From positions 1 through 53,428 of the forward strand of contig CANJHY010000005.1 in NCBI GenBank assembly GCA_947474275.1: a stretch of DNA of 53,428 nucleotides, written 5' to 3'. Below, piece by piece: positions 40,812 through 50,225 of this stretch. The notes under the pieces are model-generated. The model ran no database searches and was not told the origin of the DNA. It was given only the letters and a program-made list of their open reading frames with translations. Within the stretch, counting starts at the first letter, position 1. Every line of letters begins with the position of its first letter. Position numbers and translations under genes: made by a program. The stretch comes from PALSA-1004 sp947474275. Lineage in GTDB: Bacteria; Pseudomonadota; Gammaproteobacteria; Burkholderiales; SG8-41.

Positions 40812-43800
40812 TCCGACCTCTCCGGGCCCGACTGCCTGGCGGCCGCCCTGGACGCCGTCGAGTCGACTTTCGCCACCTGCGGATCGACCCACGTGTCGGT
40901 GATGTCGTACTCGTACGCGGCCATTTTGTCGATCGGGTCTTTCAGCAGTTTCTGCGCAACGAAAGTGGCGATACCCGCAATCGGGCCGCCAATCAGCGCG
41001 CCGGCCACCGACAGGCCGTCGCTCATACTGGGGAACACCTTGACGCGCAATTTCTGCGTTTCCTTGGCGAGATCAACGTCGCCCAGCATCTGGATGCGCA
41101 CCGCCGGGCCCTGGATGCGGAAGTTCTCGGTGTTGGCGATGCCGCGATTGACTTTCACCGTACCGACGATTTCATCGAAAGCGAGTCCTTCGCTGAAGAT
41201 GTCGCGAAAATCCAGCGACAATCGGCGCGGCAGCGACTGCAGGCTCAGCACACCCAGCAATTTGCCGATGCCGGGATCGAGTTTGACGAATTGCCCCTTG
41301 TTCGCTTCGAGCACGAAATTACCCGACAGCGTCGCGTAATCGAGTTCGCTCGGGCTGCCGGCCCACGACAGCGGCCCCTCGAGCTTGGCGGTGCCGCGCT
41401 TGATGCCCTCCGGCTGGCCCAGCCGCACCAGCAGCTTACCGATATCGTTGACGTCGAGCCGCACGTTGACCATGGTGCGCGGTTGCGTGAGCCAGCCCTG
41501 CCACACGCCTTCGATGTTCAGCGTCGCGTCCGGGTTGGTGACGTTGAGTTTTTCGAGTTTCCAGTCGCGCCCGTCGGGGACCGCGCTGACCGCGAGCTTG
41601 CCGAGATTCAGCTGGCGGACCTGGAAACTGTCGGCGGTGATATCGAGCGCGGGCAGCTCGAGCGGCCCTATATCGGCGGGAGGCGCCACGCGATCAGGCG
41701 TAGCGGCCGGAATGATCATGCTTTTCATGCGCGCGGTGACTTTGCCTTTGCCCTGCGGCCGCCACGACATCTCGCCGACCAGTTCGCGGCCGGCCAGCGT
41801 GGTTTGCCACACGCCGCCCTGCGCGCTGCCGGCTATCGCGAGCTCGTTGAAGCGCCGGCCAAATACGTCGAGAGTGCCGAATTTGACGTCGAACCCGGCC
41901 AGAGGGGTGCGGCCGCTGTCGCCGCCTCCCGATTTCAGCAAAGCCAGCCATTGATCGAGGTCGAGGCTTTTCAGGCCGCCGTTGATCCAGAGCCCGTCGC
42001 GCTTGGGTTCCGCCGCGGCGCTGCCCAGACCGATGGTGCCGCGCTCGATCACCATCTGCGTGCCCTCCTTGCGGCGCTGCAGTTGCGCCGATACCAGGTT
42101 GCCGAGCGTCGCGACGATACGGTCCTGTTGCGGGCTGGAGACGGAACGCTCGAGCTTGAACGGCACGCTTTCGGCAGCGCTCTTGGCAAGCGGAGCCGGC
42201 AAGTCCGAGGACATGCCCTGCAGCGCCGATTCAAACACGATATCGGCGAGACGCTTGCGCAACGTCACGGTGGTTTTCCAGTCGGTCGACCCGCGCAACG
42301 CCTGGGCGAATGACGAAGTCGTCGTGCGCCGGAAATTGTCCATGTTGACGCGCCCCGCCAGACTGAGACGCACCCCGCCTTCGCGCTGGGTGCCGCCGGT
42401 CAGGGTCGCCGGCCCGCCCAGTATCGTCATGGTCGCCGACGGTATCCGCACGCTGTTTTCCGTGAACTCCAGGCGCGCGTTGACCTGCTCGAACGGAAAT
42501 ACCACGTCGTCGGTTTCGACCTTGTTGTTCACAAACTGGTAGGCACCAGCGACTTTGGTTTCTTTGACATTGGCGAGCGGGATGCGGAGCTTCAGCACCA
42601 GCTTGCCGCGGCCTTCCGCGCGCAGGCTTTCGGTAAAGTGGTCGATGGTTTCGAGCAGCGGACTTTTCTCGATATAGCCCAGGAATTCGCTGGTCGGGCC
42701 TTCCGCCTCCCCATTGACCGTCAACACGAGGTCCGGGGTGGCGAGATCGGGAATCTCGGCATGCACGCGCGCGAGCTTCGCGCCGAGGATGGTCGCCTCG
42801 CGCACCACCACGTCCATGCGGCGGCCGCGTAAATTCAGATCGCCTTCGATATTCTCGATTTTCGGCCAGTTGCTGTTGTAATCGAGCACGCCTTCGGTCA
42901 TACGCGCCGTCACCTGAAACAGGCCGCCCCTGCCTTCGGGAAACGGGAAATCATTCAGGTTGCCTTTCAGCCGCACCTTCAGGTCTTTTGACGAACCGTT
43001 CAGAAAAGCGCTGGCCATCCACTGGCGGGCACTCTTGCCGATAAGCAGCGGCACGTAGCGCCCGACGCTGCGCGCGTCGGCGCGCGTCGCGTGCCCGGTG
43101 AGATCGATGATGCCACGGCTGTCGGCAGCGGTCTGGTAGACGCCTGACACGCTGCCCGCGAGATCCCGGTTGGCGAATGAAATATCGTTGAGCCTGATTT
43201 CGTATTGATCGCCGGTGCGCTGCCAGCCGGCCTGCGCGGTGAGCGTATCGAACGCGAGTTTTTCTTCAAAAACCAGCGGCAGTTCGAGCGCGGTGTTTTG
43301 CGTGCTCAGCAACAGCGTGCCGCCGCGCTCGGTGCCGTCGATGCTGCCGCTGACGCCGGCCAGACCCGGCAGTTTGCCCACTGCGTTCAGCCCGAGATTG
43401 ACGAAGCGCGATTTCAGGCTGTATTGCTGCGGCTGCGGCCATTGCCCGGCCCACTTCAGCGCCACGTCGTAAAAACTGCCGCGCGGCGCGTAGATTTCAA
43501 ATTCCTTGCGCAGTTCGGGCGCGAACGGCAGATGATCCGCAAGCGCGATCAGCGGCTCGACATCCAGCACATTCGCCTGCAATTCGCCGCGCGCCGGCCG
43601 CGCGCCGTTGGCGTGGTGATAGCGCAGCAGAAAATCCGTCGGCTGCAGCGTGTAGCCGTGCGCCGACATGCTCAGCTTGCTGGTCGTTACCTCGAAACCG
43701 CCGTCCAGCAGTTTCCAGCTCACGCGGCCGTTCAACGCGGCGAGATCAAGTTCCGGCAACTCCTTGCCCAGGCGCGTGGTGACCTGAGACAACTGGACGT

Positions 43801-44659
43801 CCGCCGTAATCCCGGCCAGTTCGCCGTTTTTCAGCTCCACCCACGTGCGCACGGCGCCCACGCCGTGCGGAAAATACACCGGAAACGGCACCCATCCCCG
43901 CCACGCGGCGATGTCCGTATATTCGAGCTGGGCGAAAAGCTGCCCGTTCCATTGCGCAAGGTCGGTCACCGTCCTGCCGGTAAAGTCGCCGCGCACATCG
44001 AGCGGCGCGGCAATCGATTCGGGCGGCGCCGCGCGCAGTCCGAAACGATGGTCGCGGCCGGAATTCTCGAGACGGAAATCGACATGCTGCAGCGGCAGTT
44101 CAGGCGCCCCGCGCAACTCGTCGTGCCAGGTGATCGCCGCGTCGCGTATGCTGATCTCGTCCTGCCGCAACAGCCAGTCGGACATGCCGCCGCCGTCGGT
44201 ATGCTGGTTCAATTCAATGCCGGCGACCGAAATCACTCCGCGCGCGTCGCGTTTGACGTTCAGTTCCGGGTGCTTGATCTCGATCGAATCGAAACGCGGC
44301 TCCCACAGCACCAGAGACCACCATGACAATGTACTGTCGACGCGCTGCAGCGTGAGCGCCGGCTGATCGGTGCGGTCGTAGACGACGATGTCGCCCAACG
44401 TCAGTTGCAGGTTAAGCCCGCTCCAGCGACCGTCGAGTTTGCCGATCGTGATGCGCTGTTTGGTGGCTTCGCTCAACTGGCGCGCGATCGGTTCGCGGTA
44501 GCTCTCCATGTTCGGCAGCAGCCAGAAGCGCACGCCGACGACGACCAACGCAATGACGAACGCGCAGCCGAGCACCGCCCAGGTTATCGCGCGATAAACC
44601 CAGAGCGTGCTGACGTGCAGCCACTTAAAAATAGAAATGGCCGGCACGATAGGGGTCAA
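40808..44659 (-). CDS. yhdP: Giant AsmA-like protein YhdP
   Basis: A 1283-residue AsmA-superfamily protein. One N-terminal membrane helix (about 24-48, YRAITWAVLGCAFVIALVVV) anchors a long periplasmic beta-rich groove; the DUF3971 region and AsmA C-terminal end are recognisable. E. coli YhdP, with TamB and YdbH, moves phospholipid from inner to outer membrane. Large repeated beta segments (TLGDIVVYD, LNLRGRRMDVVV, LDLDQWLALLKS) run through it. It is divergent from glnE with only a 52-base gap, so both promoters must overlap there. Confidence 0.93.
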   Translation of the reverse strand: MTPIVPAISIFKWLHVSTLWVYRAITWAVLGCAFVIALVVVGVRFWLLPNMESYREPIARQLSEATKQRITIGKLDGRWSGLNLQLTLGDIVVYDRTDQPALTLQRVDSTLSWWSLVLWEPRFDSIEIKHPELNVKRDARGVISVAGIELNQHTDGGGMSDWLLRQDEISIRDAAITWHDELRGAPELPLQHVDFRLENSGRDHRFGLRAAPPESIAAPLDVRGDFTGRTVTDLAQWNGQLFAQLEYTDIAAWRGWVPFPVYFPHGVGAVRTWVELKNGELAGITADVQLSQVTTRLGKELPELDLAALNGRVSWKLLDGGFEVTTSKLSMSAHGYTLQPTDFLLRYHHANGARPARGELQANVLDVEPLIALADHLPFAPELRKEFEIYAPRGSFYDVALKWAGQWPQPQQYSLKSRFVNLGLNAVGKLPGLAGVSGSIDGTERGGTLLLSTQNTALELPLVFEEKLAFDTLTAQAGWQRTGDQYEIRLNDISFANRDLAGSVSGVYQTAADSRGIIDLTGHATRADARSVGRYVPLLIGKSARQWMASAFLNGSSKDLKVRLKGNLNDFPFPEGRGGLFQVTARMTEGVLDYNSNWPKIENIEGDLNLRGRRMDVVVREATILGAKLARVHAEIPDLATPDLVLTVNGEAEGPTSEFLGYIEKSPLLETIDHFTESLRAEGRGKLVLKLRIPLANVKETKVAGAYQFVNNKVETDDVVFPFEQVNARLEFTENSVRIPSATMTILGGPATLTGGTQREGGVRLSLAGRVNMDNFRRTTTSSFAQALRGSTDWKTTVTLRKRLADIVFESALQGMSSDLPAPLAKSAAESVPFKLERSVSSPQQDRIVATLGNLVSAQLQRRKEGTQMVIERGTIGLGSAAAEPKRDGLWINGGLKSLDLDQWLALLKSGGGDSGRTPLAGFDVKFGTLDVFGRRFNELAIAGSAQGGVWQTTLAGRELVGEMSWRPQGKGKVTARMKSMIIPAATPDRVAPPADIGPLELPALDITADSFQVRQLNLGKLAVSAVPDGRDWKLEKLNVTNPDATLNIEGVWQGWLTQPRTMVNVRLDVNDIGKLLVRLGQPEGIKRGTAKLEGPLSWAGSPSELDYATLSGNFVLEANKGQFVKLDPGIGKLLGVLSLQSLPRRLSLDFRDIFSEGLAFDEIVGTVKVNRGIANTENFRIQGPAVRIQMLGDVDLAKETQKLRVKVFPSMSDGLSVAGALIGGPIAGIATFVAQKLLKDPIDKMAAYEYDITDTWVDPQVAKVDSTASRAAARQSGPERSD

Positions 44660-44711
44660 AAGCCATAAAATGCAACATAATGATTTCTAAACCAATTGTA
44701 ACCCGAACGGC

Positions 44712-47423
44712 ATGACTACACCTAACGCGCCGACAGGTGCTGACGATGACCCGCTGATCCGCCGCGCTACCGCGTTGTCGCGCTTTGCGCGGCGCCTGCT
44801 CGCCGCCGAACCCGGCCTGCTGCCGGCCGCGAGTCTCGCCCGTCCATTTACTGCCGACGAGATGCGTGCGCACCTCGCCGCCGCCACTGTCGCCGGCGAC
44901 GCCACGCTGCAACGCGCCCTGCGCGACCTGCGCAAACGTGTGATCCTGCGCATCATTGCGCGCGATCTCGGCGGCGTGGCGACGCTCGACGAAGTCATGA
45001 CGACGGTGACCGCACTCGCCGATATCGCGATCGCGACGGCGGTCGCCCATCTCGAACATGAATTCGCGGTGGAATACGGCGAACCGCTGGCGCCGGACGG
45101 CGGCCCCGCACAACACCTTCACGTCGTCGCCATGGGCAAGCTGGGTGGCTGCGAACTTAATGTCTCCTCCGACATCGATCTCGTATTCGTCTATCCGGAA
45201 GACGGCGAGACCGGCGGCCCGCGCAAGCTGAGCAACCACGAATATTTCACCCGCTTCGCGCGCCGGCTGATTGCGCTCCTCAGTGAAATGACCGCCGACG
45301 GCTACGTGTTCCGCGTCGACATGCGGCTGCGCCCGCTGGGCAGCGACGGGCCGCTCGCGGTGAGTTTCGGCATGCTCGAGAATTACTTCATCACGCAGGG
45401 ACGCGAGTGGGAGCGCTATGCGTGGATCAAGGCACGCGTGGTGTGCGGCGACCGCGCGCAGGAACTCGCCGACCTCGCGCGTCCTTTCGTATTCCGCCGC
45501 CATCTGGATTACAGCGCGTTCGAATCCATGCGCGGCCTGCACCAGGAGATCCGGCGCGAAGTCGAGCGCCGCGACATTCTCGACAACATCAAGCTCGGGC
45601 CCGGCGGCATCCGCGAAATCGAGTTCATCGTGCAGCTATTTCAGCTCGTGCGCGGCGGGCACGATGCGATGCTGCGCCAGCCACCCACCCTCGCCGTGCT
45701 GCCGCTGCTGGCCGAACGCCAGCTGCTGCCCGCGGCCGCGGTGCAGGATTTGAGGGAAGCGTACGTGTTTTTACGCGACCTTGAGCACAGACTGCAGTAT
45801 CTGGACGACAAACAGACGCAGACCCTGCCGACGATCGCAGAAGACCAGGCGCTGATCGCTGCCGCCATGAATTTCACCAATTTTAACGAACTGCGCACCG
45901 AACTCGACCGGCATCGCGGCAACGTCACGCGCCAGTTCGAGAGCATTTTCGCCACCTCGGAAGACACCGCGCATCCGCTCGCGGCGTTGTGGCACGGCGA
46001 CACCCCGGACGAGTCGCTCGCGCTACTGCGCGGTCTCGGCTACGCGAATCCGCAACGCGCGCTCGAACGCATCGGCGCACTGCGCGACAGCAACCGCGTA
46101 CGCCAGATGCCGCAGGCGAGCCAGACCCGCATGGAACAACTGGTGCCGCAGGTCATCGCCGCCGTGGCCAAACTGCCGCATGCCGATGCCACACTGGAGC
46201 GCATGCTGACTTTGCTCGAGAGCATCAGCCGGCGCGAAGCCTACCTCGCGCTCCTGCTCCAGTATCCGCAAACCATAGAACGCGGCGCCCGCCTTGCCAG
46301 CGCCAGCCCGTGGGCCGCAGAGTACCTCGCGCACTATCCTATCCTGCTCGATGAGCTGCTCGACGCGCGCACGCTGCATGCCCCGCCGGTTTGGGCGCAG
46401 CTGAAAACGCTGCTGCGCAACCGGCTCGATGAGGCAGCAGACGACAGCGAGCGCCAGATGGACGTGCTGCGCCACTTCAAGCATGCGCAGACTCTGCACC
46501 TGCTGGCGCAGGATCTCGCCGGCGAACTGCCGCTGGAAAAACTCTCCGATCACCTCTCCGACCTTGCCGACATGATACTGGCGGAAGCTCTGCGCATGGC
46601 CTGGCAGGGGTTGCGCACGCGGCACCGCGACGAACCGCAGTTCGCGATCATTGCCTACGGCAAGCTCGGCGGCAAGGAATTGGGCTACGCGTCGGACCTC
46701 GACATGATTTTCCTCTACGACGACGCGGCGCCAGAAGCGCCCGAAAACTACGCGCGGCTGGCGCAACGCGTCAACCACTGGCTGACCAGCATGACGGCGG
46801 CGGGGACCTTGTACGAAACGGATTTGCGCCTGCGCCCGGACGGCGCCAGCGGCCTGCTGGTCAGCCCGGTGGCCGGGTTTGCCGACTATCAGCGCGAACA
46901 TGCCTGGGTATGGGAACACCAGGCGCTGACGCGCGCGCGCGGTGTCGCCGGCGACGCCGGCATTGCGCGGAATTTCGACGACATACGCGGCGAAGTACTG
47001 CGGCGGCCGCGCGCGCTGCCGGCGCTGCGCGACGAAGTGGTCACCATGCGCGACAAGATGCTGGCCGCGCATCCGAACGCCAGCGGGCTCTTCGACATCA
47101 AACACGACCACGGCGGCCTGATCGACGTCGAATTCATCGTGCAGTACCTGGTGCTGGGGCACGCGCACCAGCACGCGGAACTCATCGCCAACATCGGCAA
47201 TCTCGCGCTGCTCAAACTCGCCGCGCGCCTGCGGCTGATCGCGGACGATGACGCACTCGCCGTGCACGACGCGTACCGGCACTATCGGCAACTGCAGCAT
47301 ACTTTGCGTCTGCAGGGCGACAAATACGCACGCGTCGAAGCCCGCACGCTGGCGCGCGAAATCTCTGCGGTAAAAAAATTATGGTCGGGCGTGCTGGGGG
47401 CGGCGCCCCCAGCGGGCAAGTAA
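44712..47423 (+). CDS. glnE: Glutamine synthetase adenylyltransferase/deadenylase GlnE
   Basis: A 903-residue bifunctional enzyme that adds and removes AMP on glutamine synthetase under control of PII. Two nucleotidyltransferase domains are seen: the N-terminal deadenylase (MGKLGGCELNVSSDIDLVFV, D154 and D156) and the C-terminal adenylylase (YGKLGGKELGYASDLDMIFL near 650-669). The slightly short length (E. coli 946) fits other betaproteobacterial forms. It is complete and stands alone on this strand. Confidence 0.95.
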   Translation: MTTPNAPTGADDDPLIRRATALSRFARRLLAAEPGLLPAASLARPFTADEMRAHLAAATVAGDATLQRALRDLRKRVILRIIARDLGGVATLDEVMTTVTALADIAIATAVAHLEHEFAVEYGEPLAPDGGPAQHLHVVAMGKLGGCELNVSSDIDLVFVYPEDGETGGPRKLSNHEYFTRFARRLIALLSEMTADGYVFRVDMRLRPLGSDGPLAVSFGMLENYFITQGREWERYAWIKARVVCGDRAQELADLARPFVFRRHLDYSAFESMRGLHQEIRREVERRDILDNIKLGPGGIREIEFIVQLFQLVRGGHDAMLRQPPTLAVLPLLAERQLLPAAAVQDLREAYVFLRDLEHRLQYLDDKQTQTLPTIAEDQALIAAAMNFTNFNELRTELDRHRGNVTRQFESIFATSEDTAHPLAALWHGDTPDESLALLRGLGYANPQRALERIGALRDSNRVRQMPQASQTRMEQLVPQVIAAVAKLPHADATLERMLTLLESISRREAYLALLLQYPQTIERGARLASASPWAAEYLAHYPILLDELLDARTLHAPPVWAQLKTLLRNRLDEAADDSERQMDVLRHFKHAQTLHLLAQDLAGELPLEKLSDHLSDLADMILAEALRMAWQGLRTRHRDEPQFAIIAYGKLGGKELGYASDLDMIFLYDDAAPEAPENYARLAQRVNHWLTSMTAAGTLYETDLRLRPDGASGLLVSPVAGFADYQREHAWVWEHQALTRARGVAGDAGIARNFDDIRGEVLRRPRALPALRDEVVTMRDKMLAAHPNASGLFDIKHDHGGLIDVEFIVQYLVLGHAHQHAELIANIGNLALLKLAARLRLIADDDALAVHDAYRHYRQLQHTLRLQGDKYARVEARTLAREISAVKKLWSGVLGAAPPAGK

Positions 47424-47439
47424 GGCTGGCGCGCTGGTG

Positions 47440-48738
47440 TTACGCGACCTCGGCCTGCGCCTCGGCGACTTGCGGCAGTTTCGCGATCAGGCGGTAAGCC
47501 GTTATCTGGCGCTCGCCCTTGACGTTCAGCGGTTCCGGACCTTCGAACTGGTAGAGCCCGCGCAACCGGCGATACGTGGTGACATCGACCAGAATGCCGC
47601 CGGAGGTGGCCTCGGTCGACAGCCGGCTGGCGACGTTGACCGCGTTGCCCCACAAATCGTAAATGAATTTCTTCACGCCGATCACGCCGGCCACCACCGG
47701 GCCGCTGCCGATGCCGATGTGGATACCGAGCGATTCGCCGGCGCGCGTCTTGCGTTCGCTGATGCGGTCGCGCACGTCGAGCGCCATGTTAACAATCGCC
47801 TCGGTGTACTTGGCGTCGTGATCGAGCAGGCCGCCGGCGACCATGTAGGCGTCGCCTATCGTCTTGATTTTTTCGAGCTGGTATTGCTCGGCGAGCCCGT
47901 CGAACCAGGAGAACACTTCGTTCAGCAGCGCCACCATTTCACGCGGCGGCAGTTCCTCGGACAAGCGCGTGAAGTCGGTCAGGTCGGCGAACATGACGGT
48001 GCAGTCGGCAAGGCCATCGGCGATGACGCTGGGATCACGCTTCAGCCGCTCTGCAATATGCCCCGGCAGCACGTTGAGCAGCAACCGCTCTGAGCGCTCC
48101 TGCTCGACCTGCAGCAGGCTGTGCTGGCGGTCGAGCGCTTCCTTCAGCCGGTCTTTCTGGCGCACAAAATAAACCACCAGCAGATAGACGATGGTCGACA
48201 TCGCGGCAAAGTTGAGCACGAAGAACACCGCGATGGTCTGCAGCGGCATGCCGGTCGTCTTTTCATTCCCGTACGCGAGATAGTAGTCGAAGAAACCCGA
48301 CACGGCCGTCATGACGAGGTAGGCAAAGAACCACGGCACCGACTCCTTGGGGCCCTGGAAAACCATCACGCCGATGGGCGCCAACAGCGCCCACAGCATG
48401 ACCCCCGAAGACGTGACGTAACTGCCGATCGACCACTGCATGATAAACGGCACGAACAGATACAAACTCGTTTGCGCAAAACGGAAGAAGTCGAAATTGA
48501 GGTTCCACAGGTAAATGCCGAGCGTGGTCGCCGATACCGCCAGGTAAATCAGCGGCACCGTGGCAGAGTACTTGATCCCCATCGCGTGATAGATGACGAG
48601 CCACAGCATCGCGGCAAAGCCCATCAGGCCACAGGCGAAGATGAGCAGTGTTTTCTGCAGCTTCTGCTCGTCGGTGTCGCTCGGCGTGATGACGCGGCCG
48701 CTGATACTGCTGAGCAGTCGGCTGACAGGGTTAGACAT
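47440..48738 (-). CDS. Membrane-bound class III adenylate cyclase
   Basis: A 432-residue protein with six membrane segments (roughly 30-190), a short coiled helix (about 197-222) and a class III cyclase domain. The two metal aspartates are D252 (MFADLTDF) and D296 (KTIGDAYM). The purine-selecting pair is K292 and D361 (YDLWGNAVNVASR), the lysine/aspartate combination of adenylate rather than guanylate cyclases. N368 and R372 complete the transition-state site. No inhibitory residue is missing, so it should make cAMP. A near-consensus CRP site lies about 67 bases upstream. Confidence 0.88.
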   Translation of the reverse strand: MSNPVSRLLSSISGRVITPSDTDEQKLQKTLLIFACGLMGFAAMLWLVIYHAMGIKYSATVPLIYLAVSATTLGIYLWNLNFDFFRFAQTSLYLFVPFIMQWSIGSYVTSSGVMLWALLAPIGVMVFQGPKESVPWFFAYLVMTAVSGFFDYYLAYGNEKTTGMPLQTIAVFFVLNFAAMSTIVYLLVVYFVRQKDRLKEALDRQHSLLQVEQERSERLLLNVLPGHIAERLKRDPSVIADGLADCTVMFADLTDFTRLSEELPPREMVALLNEVFSWFDGLAEQYQLEKIKTIGDAYMVAGGLLDHDAKYTEAIVNMALDVRDRISERKTRAGESLGIHIGIGSGPVVAGVIGVKKFIYDLWGNAVNVASRLSTEATSGGILVDVTTYRRLRGLYQFEGPEPLNVKGERQITAYRLIAKLPQVAEAQAEVA

Positions 48739-48797
48739 TCCTCAATCACTCCCTTTTTGTCTTTAAATTCCAGCGGGTTACGCCAGCACGATGCGAG

Positions 48798-48813
48798 TGT
48801 GACTTTTGTCACG
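48798..48813. promoter_or_regulatory. CRP-like site upstream of the adenylate cyclase gene
   Basis: TGTGA (48798-48802), a 6-base spacer and TCACG (48809-48813) match the CRP consensus TGTGA-N6-TCACA at 9 of 10 positions. The flanks also pair (GATGC at 48790-48794 with GCATC at 48813-48817). The centre is 67 bases upstream of the cyclase ATG and 193 bases from the divergent ilvE start. The rest of the 260-base gap holds only a weak TAGAAT box at 48965-48970 before ilvE and an 11-base palindrome GGACAATGTCC (48823-48833). Confidence 0.6.
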
Positions 48814-48998
48814 CATCGCTTCGGACAATGTCCCTGATATTCACATCAATCAAATTCACGGTCAAGGATAGTCGCGCCTTTTTCGCCGGCGCGAACCGGC
48901 AATCACATCGCCCCGAACCCGCACGCGCACCGGACCGGTAACGGCAACGGCGGATGAAATACGCTAGAATTCGTCTTTTACGCGGAGCACAAAATATT

Positions 48999-49925
48999 AT
49001 GTCGATGGCTGATCGTGACGGGCACATCTGGTATGACGGCAAACTCGTGCCCTGGCGCGACGCGAATACCCATGTACTCACCCACTCGCTGCATTACGGG
49101 CTCGCGGTGTTCGAGGGTTTGCGCGCCTACAATACGGTAAGCGGCACCGCGATTTTCCGCCTCAAGGAGCACACCGAGCGTTTGTTCAATTCCGCGCATA
49201 TCTACATGATGAAAATCCCCTATGACCGGGACACCATCATGGCGGCGCACAAGGAAGTGGTGCGCGCGAACAAGCTCGAATCCTGCTACATCCGCCCGAT
49301 CGCCTTCTACGGCTCGGAAAAAATGGGCGTGTCGCCGAAAGGCGCGACCGTGCACGTCGCCATCGCCGCGTGGCCGTGGGGCGCGTACCTCGGCCCCGAA
49401 GCGCTCGAAAAAGGCATCCGCGTCAAAACGTCGTCGTTCGCGCGCCATCACGTCAACGTTTCGATGTGCCGGGCGAAATACTCGGGCACCTACGCGAATT
49501 CGATACTGGCCAACCTCGAAGCCACCGAACACGGCTACGACGAGGGTCTGTTGCTGGACGTCGACGGGTTCGTCGCCGAAGGCTCGGGTGAAAACCTGTT
49601 CATGATCAAGGACGGCAAAATCTACGAGCCGGAACTCACCAGCGCATTGATGGGGATTACGCGCCAGTCGATCATCACGGTAGCCGAAGAAATGGGTTAT
49701 ACGGTCACCGCGCGCCGCATCACCCGCGACGATCTGTACATCGCCGACGAAGCTTTCTTCACCGGCACCGCGGCGGAAGTCACGCCGATACGCGAAGTCG
49801 ACAGCCGCGTCATCGGCGCCGGCAAGACCGGCCCGATCACCGCGCGCCTGCAAACAGCGTTCTTCGACATCGTCAACGGCAAAAACGACAAATACCGCCA
49901 GTGGCTGGCGCCCGTCGCCGCCTGA
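48999..49925 (+). CDS. ilvE: Branched-chain amino acid aminotransferase
   Basis: A 308-residue class IV PLP-dependent aminotransferase that interconverts Val, Leu and Ile with their 2-oxoacids. The PLP lysine is K160 (MCRAKYSGTYANSILA), with E194 in FVAEGSGENLF. The start HYGLAVFEGLRAYNTVSG carries the family's substrate-binding loop. With ATG 48999 the length is 308 (E. coli IlvE 309). Neighbours: the CHCC zinc-finger gene follows after 6 bases, so they share a transcript. Confidence 0.94.
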   Translation: MSMADRDGHIWYDGKLVPWRDANTHVLTHSLHYGLAVFEGLRAYNTVSGTAIFRLKEHTERLFNSAHIYMMKIPYDRDTIMAAHKEVVRANKLESCYIRPIAFYGSEKMGVSPKGATVHVAIAAWPWGAYLGPEALEKGIRVKTSSFARHHVNVSMCRAKYSGTYANSILANLEATEHGYDEGLLLDVDGFVAEGSGENLFMIKDGKIYEPELTSALMGITRQSIITVAEEMGYTVTARRITRDDLYIADEAFFTGTAAEVTPIREVDSRVIGAGKTGPITARLQTAFFDIVNGKNDKYRQWLAPVAA

Positions 49926-49931
49926 ACCGTC

Positions 49932-50129
49932 ATGGCCCAGAGCGAAAATAAACAGCGCCATATCGAAGTCACGGCGGCCGACCTGCCGCTGCACTGCCCG
50001 ACTCCGGCCATGCTGTTGTGGAATGCGCATCCGCGGGTATTTTTGCCGATCGAAAAATCCGGCGCGGCGCTGTGCCCGTATTGCGGCACGCAATATACGC
50101 TCAGTGGCCCGCGGAAAAGCGGCCACTGA
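49932..50129 (+). CDS. CHCC zinc-finger protein
   Basis: A 65-residue protein with the zf-CHCC pattern related to the NDUFS6 subunit: C22 (LPLHCPTP), H33 (WNAHPRVFLPI) and C48/C51 (CPYCGTQY) as zinc ligands. Such proteins lie beside ilvE and waaF in betaproteobacteria. The function is unknown; zinc binding is inferred. A hairpin covers its last codons and stop. Confidence 0.88.
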   Translation: MAQSENKQRHIEVTAADLPLHCPTPAMLLWNAHPRVFLPIEKSGAALCPYCGTQYTLSGPRKSGH

Positions 50130-50130
50130 G
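50100..50130. other. Perfect 10-bp stem-loop over the zinc-finger gene's stop
   Basis: CTCAGTGGCC (50100-50109) and GGCCACTGAG (50121-50130) pair perfectly around an 11-base loop, with inner CGC/GCG pairs possible. No T-run follows, so it is not a classical terminator; it could end or stabilise the ilvE transcript. Confidence 0.6.
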
Positions 50131-50225
50131 CGGAAGGATGTAGGCGGAAGAATGAAGGCGGAAGGAAAAAACATCGTGCGCGACGCATGGTTTTTTTCAT
50201 CCTTCATCCTTCATCCCTCATCCTT
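50131..50225. repeat. Inverted repeat built of GGATGAA/TTCATCC heptamers
   Basis: A purine-rich left side (50131-50170; units GGAAGGAT, GGCGGAAGAATGAA, GGCGGAAGG) and a pyrimidine-rich right side (50191-50225; three clean TTCATCC-type heptamers) complement each other imperfectly around a 20-base loop. The right arm ends directly against the waaF ATG, taking the place of a Shine-Dalgarno sequence. Related heptamers precede the gene at 29105. Confidence 0.75.
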
